Positions 1 through 7,459 of a stretch of 19,642 bases of DNA are shown here, piece by piece. The stretch comes from Thermoplasmata archaeon. GTDB taxonomy: Archaea; Thermoplasmatota; Thermoplasmata; Halarchaeoplasmatales; Halarchaeoplasmataceae. The stretch is taken from positions 1 to 19,642 of the forward strand of contig JAFDUB010000020.1 in NCBI GenBank assembly GCA_019594025.1. The letters are read 5' to 3'. The translations under genes and the position numbers were made by a program. The number at the start of each line of letters is the position of its first letter. Positions within the stretch are counted from its first letter, which is position 1. The notes beneath the pieces were generated by a model. That model searched no databases. It had not been told where the DNA came from and worked only from the letters and a program-made list of their open reading frames with translations.

Positions 1-1
1 A

Positions 2-136
2 ACTCAGTACGAGATGTTGGCTCAAGCTATAGAGCAGGAGATAAAACATAGAAAAGAGCGTGAACGGCAGGAGGAGAAATTATCGTTATTATTGATTGGT
101 GAAATTTCTGCTTATGTCTACCCTTCAGTTCAATAA
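2..136 (+). CDS. C-terminal fragment of an unidentified protein (cut by window edge)
   Basis: An open frame runs from the window edge to TAA at 134-136 and encodes the last 44 residues of a protein whose start lies outside. The visible part begins with a highly charged, probably helical or coiled-coil stretch rich in Glu, Lys and Arg (about residues 4-27), followed by a short hydrophobic segment (LSLLLIGEISAYVYP). No family can be named from this fragment. The absence of stops over 44 codons is weak evidence on its own, so the frame could be fortuitous. Confidence 0.35.
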   Translation, partial: TQYEMLAQAIEQEIKHRKERERQEEKLSLLLIGEISAYVYPSVQ

Positions 137-468
137 GAACCCATCTCTCTTATATAAGTTGTTCGTGTTTCGAGATTCGATACGGAGTTCGAAATGCAGT
201 TCTTATCCCTAAAAAATGATATCTGGATGGCTTCTAAAAAGTAATTTGTATGTGATTTGTATGTTGCTAATTTGCCTTCCCGATCCATAACTCCATCCCA
301 TTTTTTTCCCAAAATATCATTTAAACTGTTATAGTGGGAAGAAAAAAGGGGAGGAAAAATCATCGTGAGATGAGAACCTATTTAGATTATGAACTAGTAT
401 GGGTGTAGGTGCCGTATATATGTTTGTTGGTTATCATCACCCGATATAGAATTCGAAATTATTTACTA
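137..468. other. gene-poor stretch, no convincing feature
   Basis: These 330 bases lie between the end of the left-edge fragment and the stop codon of the acetyltransferase gene. The composition is AT-rich. The only local structure I see is a short tandem duplication, atttgtatgt at 244-253 and again at 255-264 (11-base period). No tRNA cloverleaf, CRISPR-like repeat or strong inverted repeat was recognised. A 77-codon frame on the minus strand has no family resemblance and no ribosome site and was not accepted. Confidence 0.4.
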
Positions 469-1704
469 TTAGAAATCCCAATCCGGGTGAGGAGTGGGTA
501 ATCGAAGAACATTATCCAGATCTTTAAGTAAAGAGGGAGGTCCGCTGATTTCGTCGGTCATCGCCAGGGATGTTGCAGATCTTATGCCCAGCCACAGACG
601 AGTGAAAGCGTTCACCGATGCCTCGAGAGTGGGCAAGTTACGCCTTCTAACCCTACCTATGCTGGATTTGTTACCTAGTTTAATCCTGTAGTCTCCAGAG
701 AGACCTTTCCAAGAAGACGTGTCCTCTAACAGTTCTTCGATCGGGTCGTGTAGCGAAAGATTGAAATTTATCTGTTTATCCGTCCTGTATGAAGAGGATT
801 CAATACATCCCTCTAGGTCTATTATCCTCATCTGCCAGTAAGCACTGGCGGACATCTTATTCTCGAATTTAGATGATTTCGTCATACGTCGTTGTCTGAA
901 AGGACGGTTTAGCATGTCCTGAAATTGTATTCCCGGAGGTTCCCGCATGATGATTAGATTCACTTGATCCGAGAGGGATTTGAGTATGCTCATAAGATCC
1001 ATGAACTGCTCCCGATCTTGGTAGGTCATCCACTTCACCGAGTAAGGTCCTTGGTCTAAATTTTCTGTGCGGAAGTAAATATGGTGGGTGATCTCTCCTT
1101 GATCGTCGAAGTAACCTAAACCGAAGCTGTGGGTAGGACTGTACATCTCTAGCTTAGTATCCTTCTCCTGGTGAAGATTCACCAATCCATGAACCTTTCT
1201 TCTATTAATACGTGCCCGGTACACTTGCTTCCAATGATCTAACGAGATCCTGTCCGGGGTGCTGTGCTTTTTTTCGGTTATAATTGTCGAAGGGTCGAAA
1301 AATATCCAGTTTTCGTAAGAACCTGTGCCGAAACCCAACATATTATAGAACCCCTGGTCGAAAATACCGAGTGCAGAAAGGTAAGCTCCGTTTGCTGCAT
1401 CCTCGGCTATTGCCTTGGCGGTCAGTTTTGCTGCCAGTCTTTGCCTTCTAGCTACTGGGCTGGTTATCACGCTGTTGATTATGTGAAGCGGTAGTTCCGT
1501 ATCCTGATAAAATATGCTTCCCTCCGATGTGTTAACATTGCATTCCGGAGACCCCTTTACCTCCGCTACGTATTTACCTCCCTCCATCTCCAGTATGGTA
1601 TCTAACATGTCCTCCTTTCCCTTCTCTATCCAACCTACTTCCTTCCAGATACGAAGAACCGCCTCTTTGTCTTTCTCAGAGTCTAGTGATCGTAGTAATG
1701 TCAT
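469..1704 (-). CDS. Eis-like GNAT N-acetyltransferase
   Basis: This 411-residue protein has the length and layout of the Eis (enhanced intracellular survival) family: two tandem GNAT folds and a sterol-carrier-like C-terminal domain. These enzymes transfer acetyl from acetyl-CoA to amines such as aminoglycosides or lysine side chains. The acetyl-CoA loop is visible as SVITSPVARRQRLAAK (about residues 78-93). A Tyr at about 120 in FYNMLGFG matches the Eis general-acid tyrosine, and the chain ends in Phe, as in Eis, where the C-terminal carboxylate is catalytic. The start is placed at ATG 1704, not at the in-frame ATG at 1734, because a TATA-like box (1724-1731) lies just upstream of 1704 and inside the longer frame. 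The gene is monocistronic and divergent from homoserine dehydrogenase. Family assignment is good; the substrate is unknown. Confidence 0.8.
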   Translation of the reverse strand: MTLLRSLDSEKDKEAVLRIWKEVGWIEKGKEDMLDTILEMEGGKYVAEVKGSPECNVNTSEGSIFYQDTELPLHIINSVITSPVARRQRLAAKLTAKAIAEDAANGAYLSALGIFDQGFYNMLGFGTGSYENWIFFDPSTIITEKKHSTPDRISLDHWKQVYRARINRRKVHGLVNLHQEKDTKLEMYSPTHSFGLGYFDDQGEITHHIYFRTENLDQGPYSVKWMTYQDREQFMDLMSILKSLSDQVNLIIMREPPGIQFQDMLNRPFRQRRMTKSSKFENKMSASAYWQMRIIDLEGCIESSSYRTDKQINFNLSLHDPIEELLEDTSSWKGLSGDYRIKLGNKSSIGRVRRRNLPTLEASVNAFTRLWLGIRSATSLAMTDEISGPPSLLKDLDNVLRLPTPHPDWDF

Positions 1705-1723
1705 GGTTAAGCAATAATAAAAG

Positions 1724-1740
1724 AAGTATAACATTTTTTT
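1724..1740 (-). promoter_or_regulatory. BRE/TATA-like promoter of the acetyltransferase gene
   Basis: Read on the minus strand, an A-run (1734-1740, BRE-like) is followed by TTATACTT (1731-1724). The box centre is about 24 bases before the ATG at 1704, so the transcript would begin at or very near the start codon. No Shine-Dalgarno sequence precedes the ATG, which fits a leaderless transcript. Confidence 0.5.
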
Positions 1741-1746
1741 GGAAGA

Positions 1747-1793
1747 GGTTTGCGTCCTCCTTTCAGCGGGAAAGTCCGTAAACCGAAAGGAGG
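1747..1793. repeat. two interleaved inverted repeats (alternative hairpins)
   Basis: CCTCCTTTC (1756-1764) is the exact complement of GAAAGGAGG (1785-1793). Overlapping it, GGTTTGCG (1747-1754) pairs with CGTAAACC (1777-1784) with a single G-U pair. The arms alternate in order, so the two stems form either mutually exclusive hairpins or a strained pseudoknot. The 3' arm contains a GGAGGT ribosome-site-like sequence. The element lies in the divergent spacer, upstream of the most likely homoserine dehydrogenase TATA boxes, so it could act as DNA (operator) or as a separate small RNA. Function is unknown. Confidence 0.4.
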
Positions 1794-1864
1794 TTCGAGA
1801 GATCGTATGCGTTTTTTGCTATTTTGTCGTTTTGTTTCATATTTACTACATGTCTAGAGGAGTA

Positions 1865-1896
1865 TTTATAATTATTTTGAATATAAAATTTAATAA
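1865..1896 (+). promoter_or_regulatory. probable promoter region of the homoserine dehydrogenase-AOR operon
   Basis: Two TATA-like boxes stand in this AT-rich stretch: TTTATAATTA at 1865-1874 and TATAAAATTTAATAA at 1882-1896. Initiation about 25 bases downstream would give a leader of roughly 85-115 bases before ATG 2005. That leader holds two small palindromes, TCAAC-N6-GTTGA (1919-1934) and CTTTG-N6-CAAAG (about 1972-1987), which could be operators or weak hairpins. Confidence 0.4.
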
Positions 1897-2004
1897 CTTG
1901 AGCTTCCTAGTTCAGAACTTCAACCCCGGAGTTGACATACTCTTCTCGAAAATATTAAGTAAATCCCAGCCTTTGATGGCCCAAAGTAATGTAAGGTGAA
2001 AAAG

Positions 2005-3039
2005 ATGAAATTCAAACTGGCGTTTATAGGATTCGGAGTGGTAGGTCAAGGATTGGCCGAGATACTGTTGAATAAAGAGCAGGAACTGAAGGAAAGGTAC
2101 GATTTTGAGTACGAAGTCGTGGCGATCTCCGACATGAATAAGGGGGCGGTTTATGTCGAAAACGGGCTGGACATGGATAAAGTGATGGAGATGACTGATC
2201 AAGACGTGTCTCTTGAGGAATATCCGGATGGTATCAAAGGTTGGGACCCGATAAAGACTATCAAAGAGACCAACGCAGATACGATCGTTGAGGTGACCTA
2301 TACAGACATGAAAACCGGTGGCCCGGCTTTAGAACATGTGAGAACCGCTTTAAAGGCTGGAAAGCACGTTGTGAGCACAACCAAAGGACCGGTGGCGGTT
2401 TCAGCCGTTGAACTTGTAGAACTCGCTAAAAGGAACGAGGTCCAGTATCGGTTCGAGGGAACCGTCTTGAGCGGTACCCCGGCGATAAATCTGGCATGGG
2501 AGACTTTGGCGGGATGTGATATCAAGGAGATCAAAGGTATCGTGAACGGAACCACCAACTACATACTATCGAAGATGGAAGAGGGGATGGAGTACGAGGA
2601 CGCATTGAAGAAGGCTCAAGAGTTAGGATATGCAGAAGCCGACCCGACAGGGGACGTTGAAGGCATAGACGCCCAAGGTAAGATGCTGATCTTGTCGAAC
2701 ACCGTTATGGGAGCCGACCTTAAACTGGACGATGTGGCTCGAGAAGGTATAACCGATATATCACTGGAGGACGTAGAGAAAGCTAAAGAAGATGGATACC
2801 GATGGAAATTGGTGGGAAGTACGAAGAAAACCGATGGAGGTATAGAAGCGAAAGTAGCTCCTGAAAAGATACCTTTGAGCCATCCGTTGGCCGGTGTGAT
2901 GGGTCCCACTAACGCCCTCACCTTTTCTACTGATCTGTTGGGAGATGTAACGGTGGTAGGACCCGGTGCAGGTAAAAAAGAAACAGGTTTTTCACTACTG
3001 GTAGACCTGCTGGCCATCAATAAGTCACTGGAGGGATAA
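2005..3039 (+). CDS. hom: homoserine dehydrogenase
   Basis: This 344-residue protein is the NAD(P)-dependent enzyme that interconverts aspartate semialdehyde and homoserine, the branch point to threonine and methionine. The N-terminal Rossmann loop is GFGVVGQG (about residues 9-16). A catalytic-type Lys lies in VSTTKGPV. The signature KGIVNGTTNYILSKM is followed by EADPTGDVEGIDAQGK, which carries the conserved Asp and Lys residues of the active site. The protein stops without an ACT domain, as in the short, non-feedback-regulated form. ATG 2005 is preferred over GTG 1996 because GGTGA (1995-1999) is 5 bases before it and overlaps the GTG. The next gene starts 3 bases after the stop, so the two are cotranscribed. 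The function is secure as a family; the direction of the reaction in the cell is not shown. Confidence 0.93.
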   Translation: MKFKLAFIGFGVVGQGLAEILLNKEQELKERYDFEYEVVAISDMNKGAVYVENGLDMDKVMEMTDQDVSLEEYPDGIKGWDPIKTIKETNADTIVEVTYTDMKTGGPALEHVRTALKAGKHVVSTTKGPVAVSAVELVELAKRNEVQYRFEGTVLSGTPAINLAWETLAGCDIKEIKGIVNGTTNYILSKMEEGMEYEDALKKAQELGYAEADPTGDVEGIDAQGKMLILSNTVMGADLKLDDVAREGITDISLEDVEKAKEDGYRWKLVGSTKKTDGGIEAKVAPEKIPLSHPLAGVMGPTNALTFSTDLLGDVTVVGPGAGKKETGFSLLVDLLAINKSLEG

Positions 3040-3042
3040 GAT

Positions 3043-4878
3043 ATGGATAACGCCTTCACCGGAAAAGTACTCGAAATAGACCTCACCGAGAAAAAGATAG
3101 AGGTCACCGACCTGAACATGGAAGATGCGGAGATGTTCATCGGTGGAAAGGGCTTAGGTGCGAAGATGCTTTGGGATCGGACCGAAGCGGGTACCGACCC
3201 ACTGGGACCGGATAATCCTCTTATGTTCGTTACAGGCCCTTTAACCGGTCTATCGGCACCTACATCCGGCAGGTACTGTGTGGTCACTAAATCACCTCTC
3301 ACAGGTATATTCAACGACAGTCACTGCGGAGGTTTTTTCGGCCCGGCTTTGAAGAAAGCGGGTTACGACGTGTTGGTGATTGTAGGTAAATCAGATACTC
3401 CTTGTACTGTTGTGATCAAAGACGACGAAGTGAGAATCGAGGATGCCTCGGACCTTTGGGGGAAAACTACCACGGAAACCACCTTAGCCATGAGAGAAAA
3501 ATACGAGGACGATTCACTCAGAGTAGCCAGCATAGGTCCTGGCGGTGAAAAGGTTGTGAAGTATGCCATGATAAACATAGATACACACGACCAGAAGGAA
3601 AGAGGCGGACAGGCCGGTCGTGGAGGAGCCGGTGCGGTTATGGGTGCGAAGAAACTCAAAGCCGTAGCTGTGAAAGGGACAGGGACCGTAGGCCAAGCTA
3701 GGCCTGATGAGTTCAAGAAGGCCTCCAAGGAAGCCTACCGTATAACCCGGGAGGACGATTTCATCCCTAATCGAACCAAATACGGAACGCCGATTTGGAT
3801 AAATCCCATGAACGAGTACGGTATACTACCTACCAAGAACTTCCAGCACGCAGTATTCGATGAAGCCGACGATATAAGCGGCGAGACAATGGAACAGGAT
3901 ATTGTGGAGGACAACGTGAGCTGCTATGCTTGTCCCATACGGTGCGGTAAACACAGCGTGGTCAAAGAGGGAGAGTTCAAGGGAACCAAATTGGAGGGTC
4001 CCGAATACGAACTGCTTGTTTTACTCGGTTCCAACTGCTGCATGGGGGATCTAGGTGCGGTATCCAAAGCCAGTTTGCTGGTCGACGAGTTAGGGTTAGA
4101 TGGTATATCCACAGGCAACGTTTTAGGCTGGGCTATGGAATGCTTTGAAAGGGGTATCCTTACCAAAGATGACTTCGACGGCTTGGAGCCTCGGTTCGGT
4201 GAAGCGGAGCCCTACATCGAATTGATAAAAAAGATAGCGGAACGCCGGGGAGTAGGAGATCTACTTGGCGAAGGTGTGATGAGAGCATCTGAAAAAGTAG
4301 GTCAAGGTACTTCAGACTTCGCCATGCACTGCAAAGGGATGGAGTTCCCAGGTTACGAGCCCAGGGGTTCACCGGGTATGGGATTGGCGTACGCCACCAG
4401 CGATAGGGGTGCCTGTCACCAGCGAGCTTGGACGGTTAGAGCTGAGCTGGAGATGGAAAATAGGTTCTCAGCCGATGGAAGGGCGGAATTAGTGAAGGAA
4501 ACACAGGACGAAAGAGCTGCAGCATATTCGCTGGTCATGTGCGATTTCGTACCCTTTGGTGTGCCTATATTTGTTGATATGTTCAATGCGGCAACCGGAT
4601 TCGACCTAACCGAGGAAGAATACCTAAAAGCGGGAGAAAGGATGTGGAACTTAGCCAGGATGTTTGCTGTTCGGGAAGGTATGGACCGCCAGGACGATCA
4701 ACTGCCAAAAAGGTTGATGGAGCCTCTGCCGGACGGTCCTACAAAAGGAAACGCCTTTACCCATGAGATGTTCGACGAGATGCTTGATGAGTATTACTCT
4801 CTCAGAGGTTGGGACGAGAAAGGTATTCCTACGAAGGAGAAACTGAAAGAACTAGGATTGGAGTTCACCCTGCAGTGA
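3043..4878 (+). CDS. aldehyde ferredoxin oxidoreductase family protein (tungstopterin)
   Basis: This 611-residue protein belongs to the AOR/FOR family of tungsten enzymes, which oxidise aldehydes to acids with ferredoxin as acceptor and can run in reverse. Its length equals that of Pyrococcus AOR. The N-terminal domain opens with FTGKVLEIDLT and has the family sequence FIGGKGLGAKML. Ligands for the [4Fe-4S] cluster are C294, C297 and C301 (CYACPIRC) and C500. One pterin-contact motif DELGLD (348-353) is intact, whereas the second, normally DxxGLC, is degenerate (YSLVMC, 495-500). A GGAGGG site 7 bases before ATG 3043 sits inside the end of homoserine dehydrogenase, so translation is probably coupled. 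The substrate cannot be read from the sequence; aspartate semialdehyde is a hypothesis drawn from the neighbour only. Confidence 0.92.
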   Translation: MDNAFTGKVLEIDLTEKKIEVTDLNMEDAEMFIGGKGLGAKMLWDRTEAGTDPLGPDNPLMFVTGPLTGLSAPTSGRYCVVTKSPLTGIFNDSHCGGFFGPALKKAGYDVLVIVGKSDTPCTVVIKDDEVRIEDASDLWGKTTTETTLAMREKYEDDSLRVASIGPGGEKVVKYAMINIDTHDQKERGGQAGRGGAGAVMGAKKLKAVAVKGTGTVGQARPDEFKKASKEAYRITREDDFIPNRTKYGTPIWINPMNEYGILPTKNFQHAVFDEADDISGETMEQDIVEDNVSCYACPIRCGKHSVVKEGEFKGTKLEGPEYELLVLLGSNCCMGDLGAVSKASLLVDELGLDGISTGNVLGWAMECFERGILTKDDFDGLEPRFGEAEPYIELIKKIAERRGVGDLLGEGVMRASEKVGQGTSDFAMHCKGMEFPGYEPRGSPGMGLAYATSDRGACHQRAWTVRAELEMENRFSADGRAELVKETQDERAAAYSLVMCDFVPFGVPIFVDMFNAATGFDLTEEEYLKAGERMWNLARMFAVREGMDRQDDQLPKRLMEPLPDGPTKGNAFTHEMFDEMLDEYYSLRGWDEKGIPTKEKLKELGLEFTLQ

Positions 4879-4890
4879 CGTTCAAAGATA

Positions 4891-4897
4891 TTATATA
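4891..4897 (+). promoter_or_regulatory. TATA box of the TIM-barrel-aminotransferase operon
   Basis: TTATATA lies 13 bases after the AOR stop codon. Initiation about 25 bases downstream gives a leader of about 30 bases containing GGTGA (4942-4946), 5 bases before ATG 4952. This suggests a second transcription unit rather than simple read-through from AOR. Confidence 0.5.
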
Positions 4898-4951
4898 CCT
4901 TTCAGATGTTACCCTTGATACAGATTGAGATAGGATAAATTGGTGAATAAA

Positions 4952-5902
4952 ATGGACTACATGAAAGAAATCTTAGAAGCCCTGGAAGAGATCGGCGTAC
5001 CGAGTCAAGACCCCAAAGACCTGCCTAAATCGGAGAAGAGTTTCCCCGACGGCGCACAATACCGTATGGAGATCTCCGGTGTCGAACGACCGTCTACACT
5101 TGAAGCATTGATAGAAGAAAGAGAGGAGAGGAATATACCGGTACACCGTTTGATAAGCACGGTAATGGGAAGTACATTACTTACGGACGACGAGTTGGAG
5201 GACTTCGCTCAGATGGCGGCGGATTCTGACATGGAGGTAATAATCACACCCGGCCCACGTGCAAGCTGGAACACTGGTCGTCAGATAGCTACTCCCGAAG
5301 GTGCACTTTCTGGACTCCGAGTTAGAGGTTCAGACAACATGGTTTATGCATTCAAGGATATCAAAAGGTGCATAGATTTCGGTTTCAAAGGGTTTTTAGT
5401 GACCGACGAAGGCATGCTTTGGGCGGCGAACGAACTCAAGAAAAAAGGTTTGATACCTAAGGATATCACCTTTAAAGTATCAATATATGCAGGACACGCC
5501 AACGCCGCCGGCGGTAAGGTACTGGAGAATCTAGGAGCGGGAACTTTCAACCCGGTTGGAGACCTATCCATACCTATGTTCGCTTCCATACGACAGGCCA
5601 TAGATATACCGATAGACATACACATCTACCTGGCGGATTCGATGGGAGGATTCAACAGATTCTACGAGGGGCCGGATCTTGCACTCGTATCCGCTCCCTG
5701 CTACTTCAAGATCGAACCTGGATATGGCTTAGCTGCTGGAGCAGGTATGTACAAGCCGTGGGTAGATGAAGGTTTCCTGGCAAAATTCGCAAAAGAGAAG
5801 GTGAAGTACGCAGAAATAATACACAATATAATACAGGAGAAATACCCCGACTTGAAACTGTCGAAACACGGTGCCAGTGATCTGCGCATACCCAAACCAT
5901 AG
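4952..5902 (+). CDS. uncharacterised probable TIM-barrel protein
   Basis: This 316-residue soluble protein has no signal peptide or membrane segment. Alternating beta-like and helix-like stretches, ending strands such as FKGFLVTDEG, FKVSIYAGH and IDIHIYLAD, suggest a (beta/alpha)8 barrel. Gly- and Asn-rich loops (AGHANAAGGK, about residues 186-195) and LGAGTFNPVGDLS look like ligand or phosphate sites. From memory, similar proteins are sometimes labelled U32-peptidase-like, but I do not see the U32 signature and would not call it a peptidase. ATG 4952 is chosen over TTG 4940 because GGTGA (4942-4946) stands 5 bases before it. It is followed after 10 bases by an aminotransferase and preceded by homoserine dehydrogenase and AOR, so a role in amino-acid metabolism is inferred. 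Gene reality is secure; function is unknown. Confidence 0.8.
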   Translation: MDYMKEILEALEEIGVPSQDPKDLPKSEKSFPDGAQYRMEISGVERPSTLEALIEEREERNIPVHRLISTVMGSTLLTDDELEDFAQMAADSDMEVIITPGPRASWNTGRQIATPEGALSGLRVRGSDNMVYAFKDIKRCIDFGFKGFLVTDEGMLWAANELKKKGLIPKDITFKVSIYAGHANAAGGKVLENLGAGTFNPVGDLSIPMFASIRQAIDIPIDIHIYLADSMGGFNRFYEGPDLALVSAPCYFKIEPGYGLAAGAGMYKPWVDEGFLAKFAKEKVKYAEIIHNIIQEKYPDLKLSKHGASDLRIPKP

Positions 5903-5912
5903 GGGAAATCAC

Positions 5913-7088
5913 ATGTCAAAAGGACTAGCCGGGGACATTTCCATGCTCAGGGGGGAACCACCCCTTGAGTACCTGGCCAAGGCGAATCGCCTTGAAGCAC
6001 AGGGTCGAGATATGGTACGGTTTGAGATAGGTCAGCCCGACTTCGATACTCCGGAGAACGTTAAAGAAGCGGCCAAGAGATCTTTGGACGAGGGGTTCAC
6101 ACACTACGTACCTACATTGGGAATACCTGAACTAATCGAAGCTATACAGGACGATATAGAGATGAGTAGGGGATTCAGGCCCGATAAAGAGCAGGTGATG
6201 GTACTTCCCGGGGCCAAACCTGGTATATTCTTTGGTTTGATGACCACGGTGGAGAGGGGAGAAGAAGTGATCTACCAGAATCCCTTCTACTTCCAGTACG
6301 ATTCTTTGATTGGGTACATGGGTGCTAAGAAGGTGCAGATACCTCTGTACGAAAAAGACGAGTTCAGGATGACTCCGGAACAGGTGCAGGAAAAGATGTC
6401 AAGCGATACGAAACTGATACTTTTGAACTCACCTCAGAATCCCACCGGCGGAGTACTGAATAAGAAGGATGTTCAAGCTATCGCTGAGATGGGGGAAGAG
6501 AACGACGCCTACATACTTTCCGACGAGATATACAGCAAGATGCTGTACGATGGAGAGAAGCACTACAGCCCCTCCTATTTGGACGAGTGCAAAGAAAGGA
6601 CCATAATCGTCGACGGTTTCTCCAAAGCCTATTCCATGACAGGTTGGAGACTGGGATACATGGTTGCTCCGGAGGAAGTCATTCATAAAACCCACAACCT
6701 CTTTGCAGATGTCGGATCATGTACCACATCCTTCGTACAGAAAGGAGGTGTGGAAGCCCTTAGAAATGGTCAGGACTTTGTGGACCATATCATGGAGCAC
6801 TTCACAAAGCGAAGAACGGCTATTGTCGAGGGACTCAACGAAGTTCCGGGTATGAGCTGCATATATCCAAAGGGTGCTTTCTACGTATTCCCGAACATCA
6901 AAGAAACGGGTATGAAAAGCGAGGAACTGGCGAATTACATGATAGAAGAGGCCGGTGTTTGTTTATTACCGGGTACTTCATTCGGCAGTCAAGGAGAAGG
7001 ATTCCTGAGAATTTCCTACGCACGTTCGGTGGAGGAAATAAACAAAGGGATCGAGCGTATGAAAGCGGCTATGGATAAAATCCTCTGA
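5913..7088 (+). CDS. class I/II PLP-dependent aminotransferase
   Basis: This 391-residue enzyme is a fold-type I aminotransferase of the aspartate aminotransferase superfamily, moving an amino group between an amino acid and a 2-oxo acid in the cytosol. Visible motifs in order are GQPDFDTPENV (40-50), the cofactor-binding NSPQNPTGG (172-180), SDEIYSK with Asp204 and Tyr207, Schiff-base Lys238 in SKAYSMTGWRLGYM, and the C-terminal FLRISYA, whose Arg binds the substrate carboxylate. The frame could open at GTG 5871, but that lies inside the previous gene; ATG 5913 places the conserved N-terminus correctly and has a weak GGGGA site before it. It follows the TIM-barrel gene by 10 bases and precedes a DUF3795 gene by 3. 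Amino-acid specificity cannot be deduced. Confidence 0.92.
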   Translation: MSKGLAGDISMLRGEPPLEYLAKANRLEAQGRDMVRFEIGQPDFDTPENVKEAAKRSLDEGFTHYVPTLGIPELIEAIQDDIEMSRGFRPDKEQVMVLPGAKPGIFFGLMTTVERGEEVIYQNPFYFQYDSLIGYMGAKKVQIPLYEKDEFRMTPEQVQEKMSSDTKLILLNSPQNPTGGVLNKKDVQAIAEMGEENDAYILSDEIYSKMLYDGEKHYSPSYLDECKERTIIVDGFSKAYSMTGWRLGYMVAPEEVIHKTHNLFADVGSCTTSFVQKGGVEALRNGQDFVDHIMEHFTKRRTAIVEGLNEVPGMSCIYPKGAFYVFPNIKETGMKSEELANYMIEEAGVCLLPGTSFGSQGEGFLRISYARSVEEINKGIERMKAAMDKIL

Positions 7089-7091
7089 GAT

Positions 7092-7459
7092 ATGGAAAAA
7101 ATCATCACCCGATGTGGATACCGCTGTGACCTGTGCATTACAGATCCGATGATAAAGACCGTTCCGTACTGAGCGACGGATGGTATGAGTACTTCGGTTT
7201 TCGCATTCCACCCGAGGATATCCGATGTGACGGTTGTTTGGAATCGGGAAAGCTGATCGATGAAAACTGTCCGGTACGTCCGTGTGTGTTGAAGCGTGGG
7301 CTGGAAACCTGCGGTGATTGTGAGGAATATCCATGTGAAAAAGTATCTAGTCGTTTCGTGGATCGGGAGGAAATAGAAAGAGGGGAGAAAATACCTGAAG
7401 AGGATTATCAGAGGTTCATCAGACCGTATGAAAACAAGAGAAGGCTGAGGAAGACCTAG
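7092..7459 (+). pseudogene. DUF3795 cysteine-rich protein gene, interrupted by a one-base frameshift
   Basis: DUF3795 proteins are small, probably zinc-binding proteins of unknown role. The expected N-terminus MEKIITRCGYRCDLC is read from ATG 7092, but this frame ends at TGA 7170-7172. The rest of the protein, from about YRSDDKD (7139 on) through LSDGWYEYFGFRIPPEDI, CDGC, CPVRPC and CGDCEEYPC, is in another frame to TAG 7457-7459. A single missing base near 7136-7138 (for example TGCCAT read as TGCAT) would restore one continuous protein of about 122 residues. No slippery heptamer suggests programmed frameshifting. It may be a true mutation or a sequencing or assembly error. Its stop overlaps the stop of the convergent nucleotidyltransferase gene by 4 bases. 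Confidence 0.75.

Noticed and set aside
130..363. 77-codon frame on the minus strand in the left gene-poor stretch
   Set aside because: No family resemblance, no ribosome site or placed promoter, and composition is like non-coding DNA.
1741..1820. Possible RNase P RNA fragment because of the GGGAAAGTCC string near 1768-1777
   Set aside because: The other conserved RNase P regions are absent, and the spacer is too short for the whole RNA.
1739..1999. 86-codon plus-strand frame in the divergent spacer
   Set aside because: It runs through the TATA boxes of homoserine dehydrogenase, has no recognisable domain and no suitable ribosome site.
2616..3314. 232-codon minus-strand frame across homoserine dehydrogenase and AOR
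   Set aside because: Antisense shadow of two securely identified genes; Ser/Pro-rich and without motifs.
4952..5902. Calling the TIM-barrel protein a U32 peptidase
   Set aside because: The U32 signature is not visible; only a remembered label for similar sequences suggests it.
7120..7175. Programmed ribosomal frameshift in the DUF3795 gene
   Set aside because: No slippery heptamer or downstream stem was recognised at the junction; mutation or sequence error is simpler.
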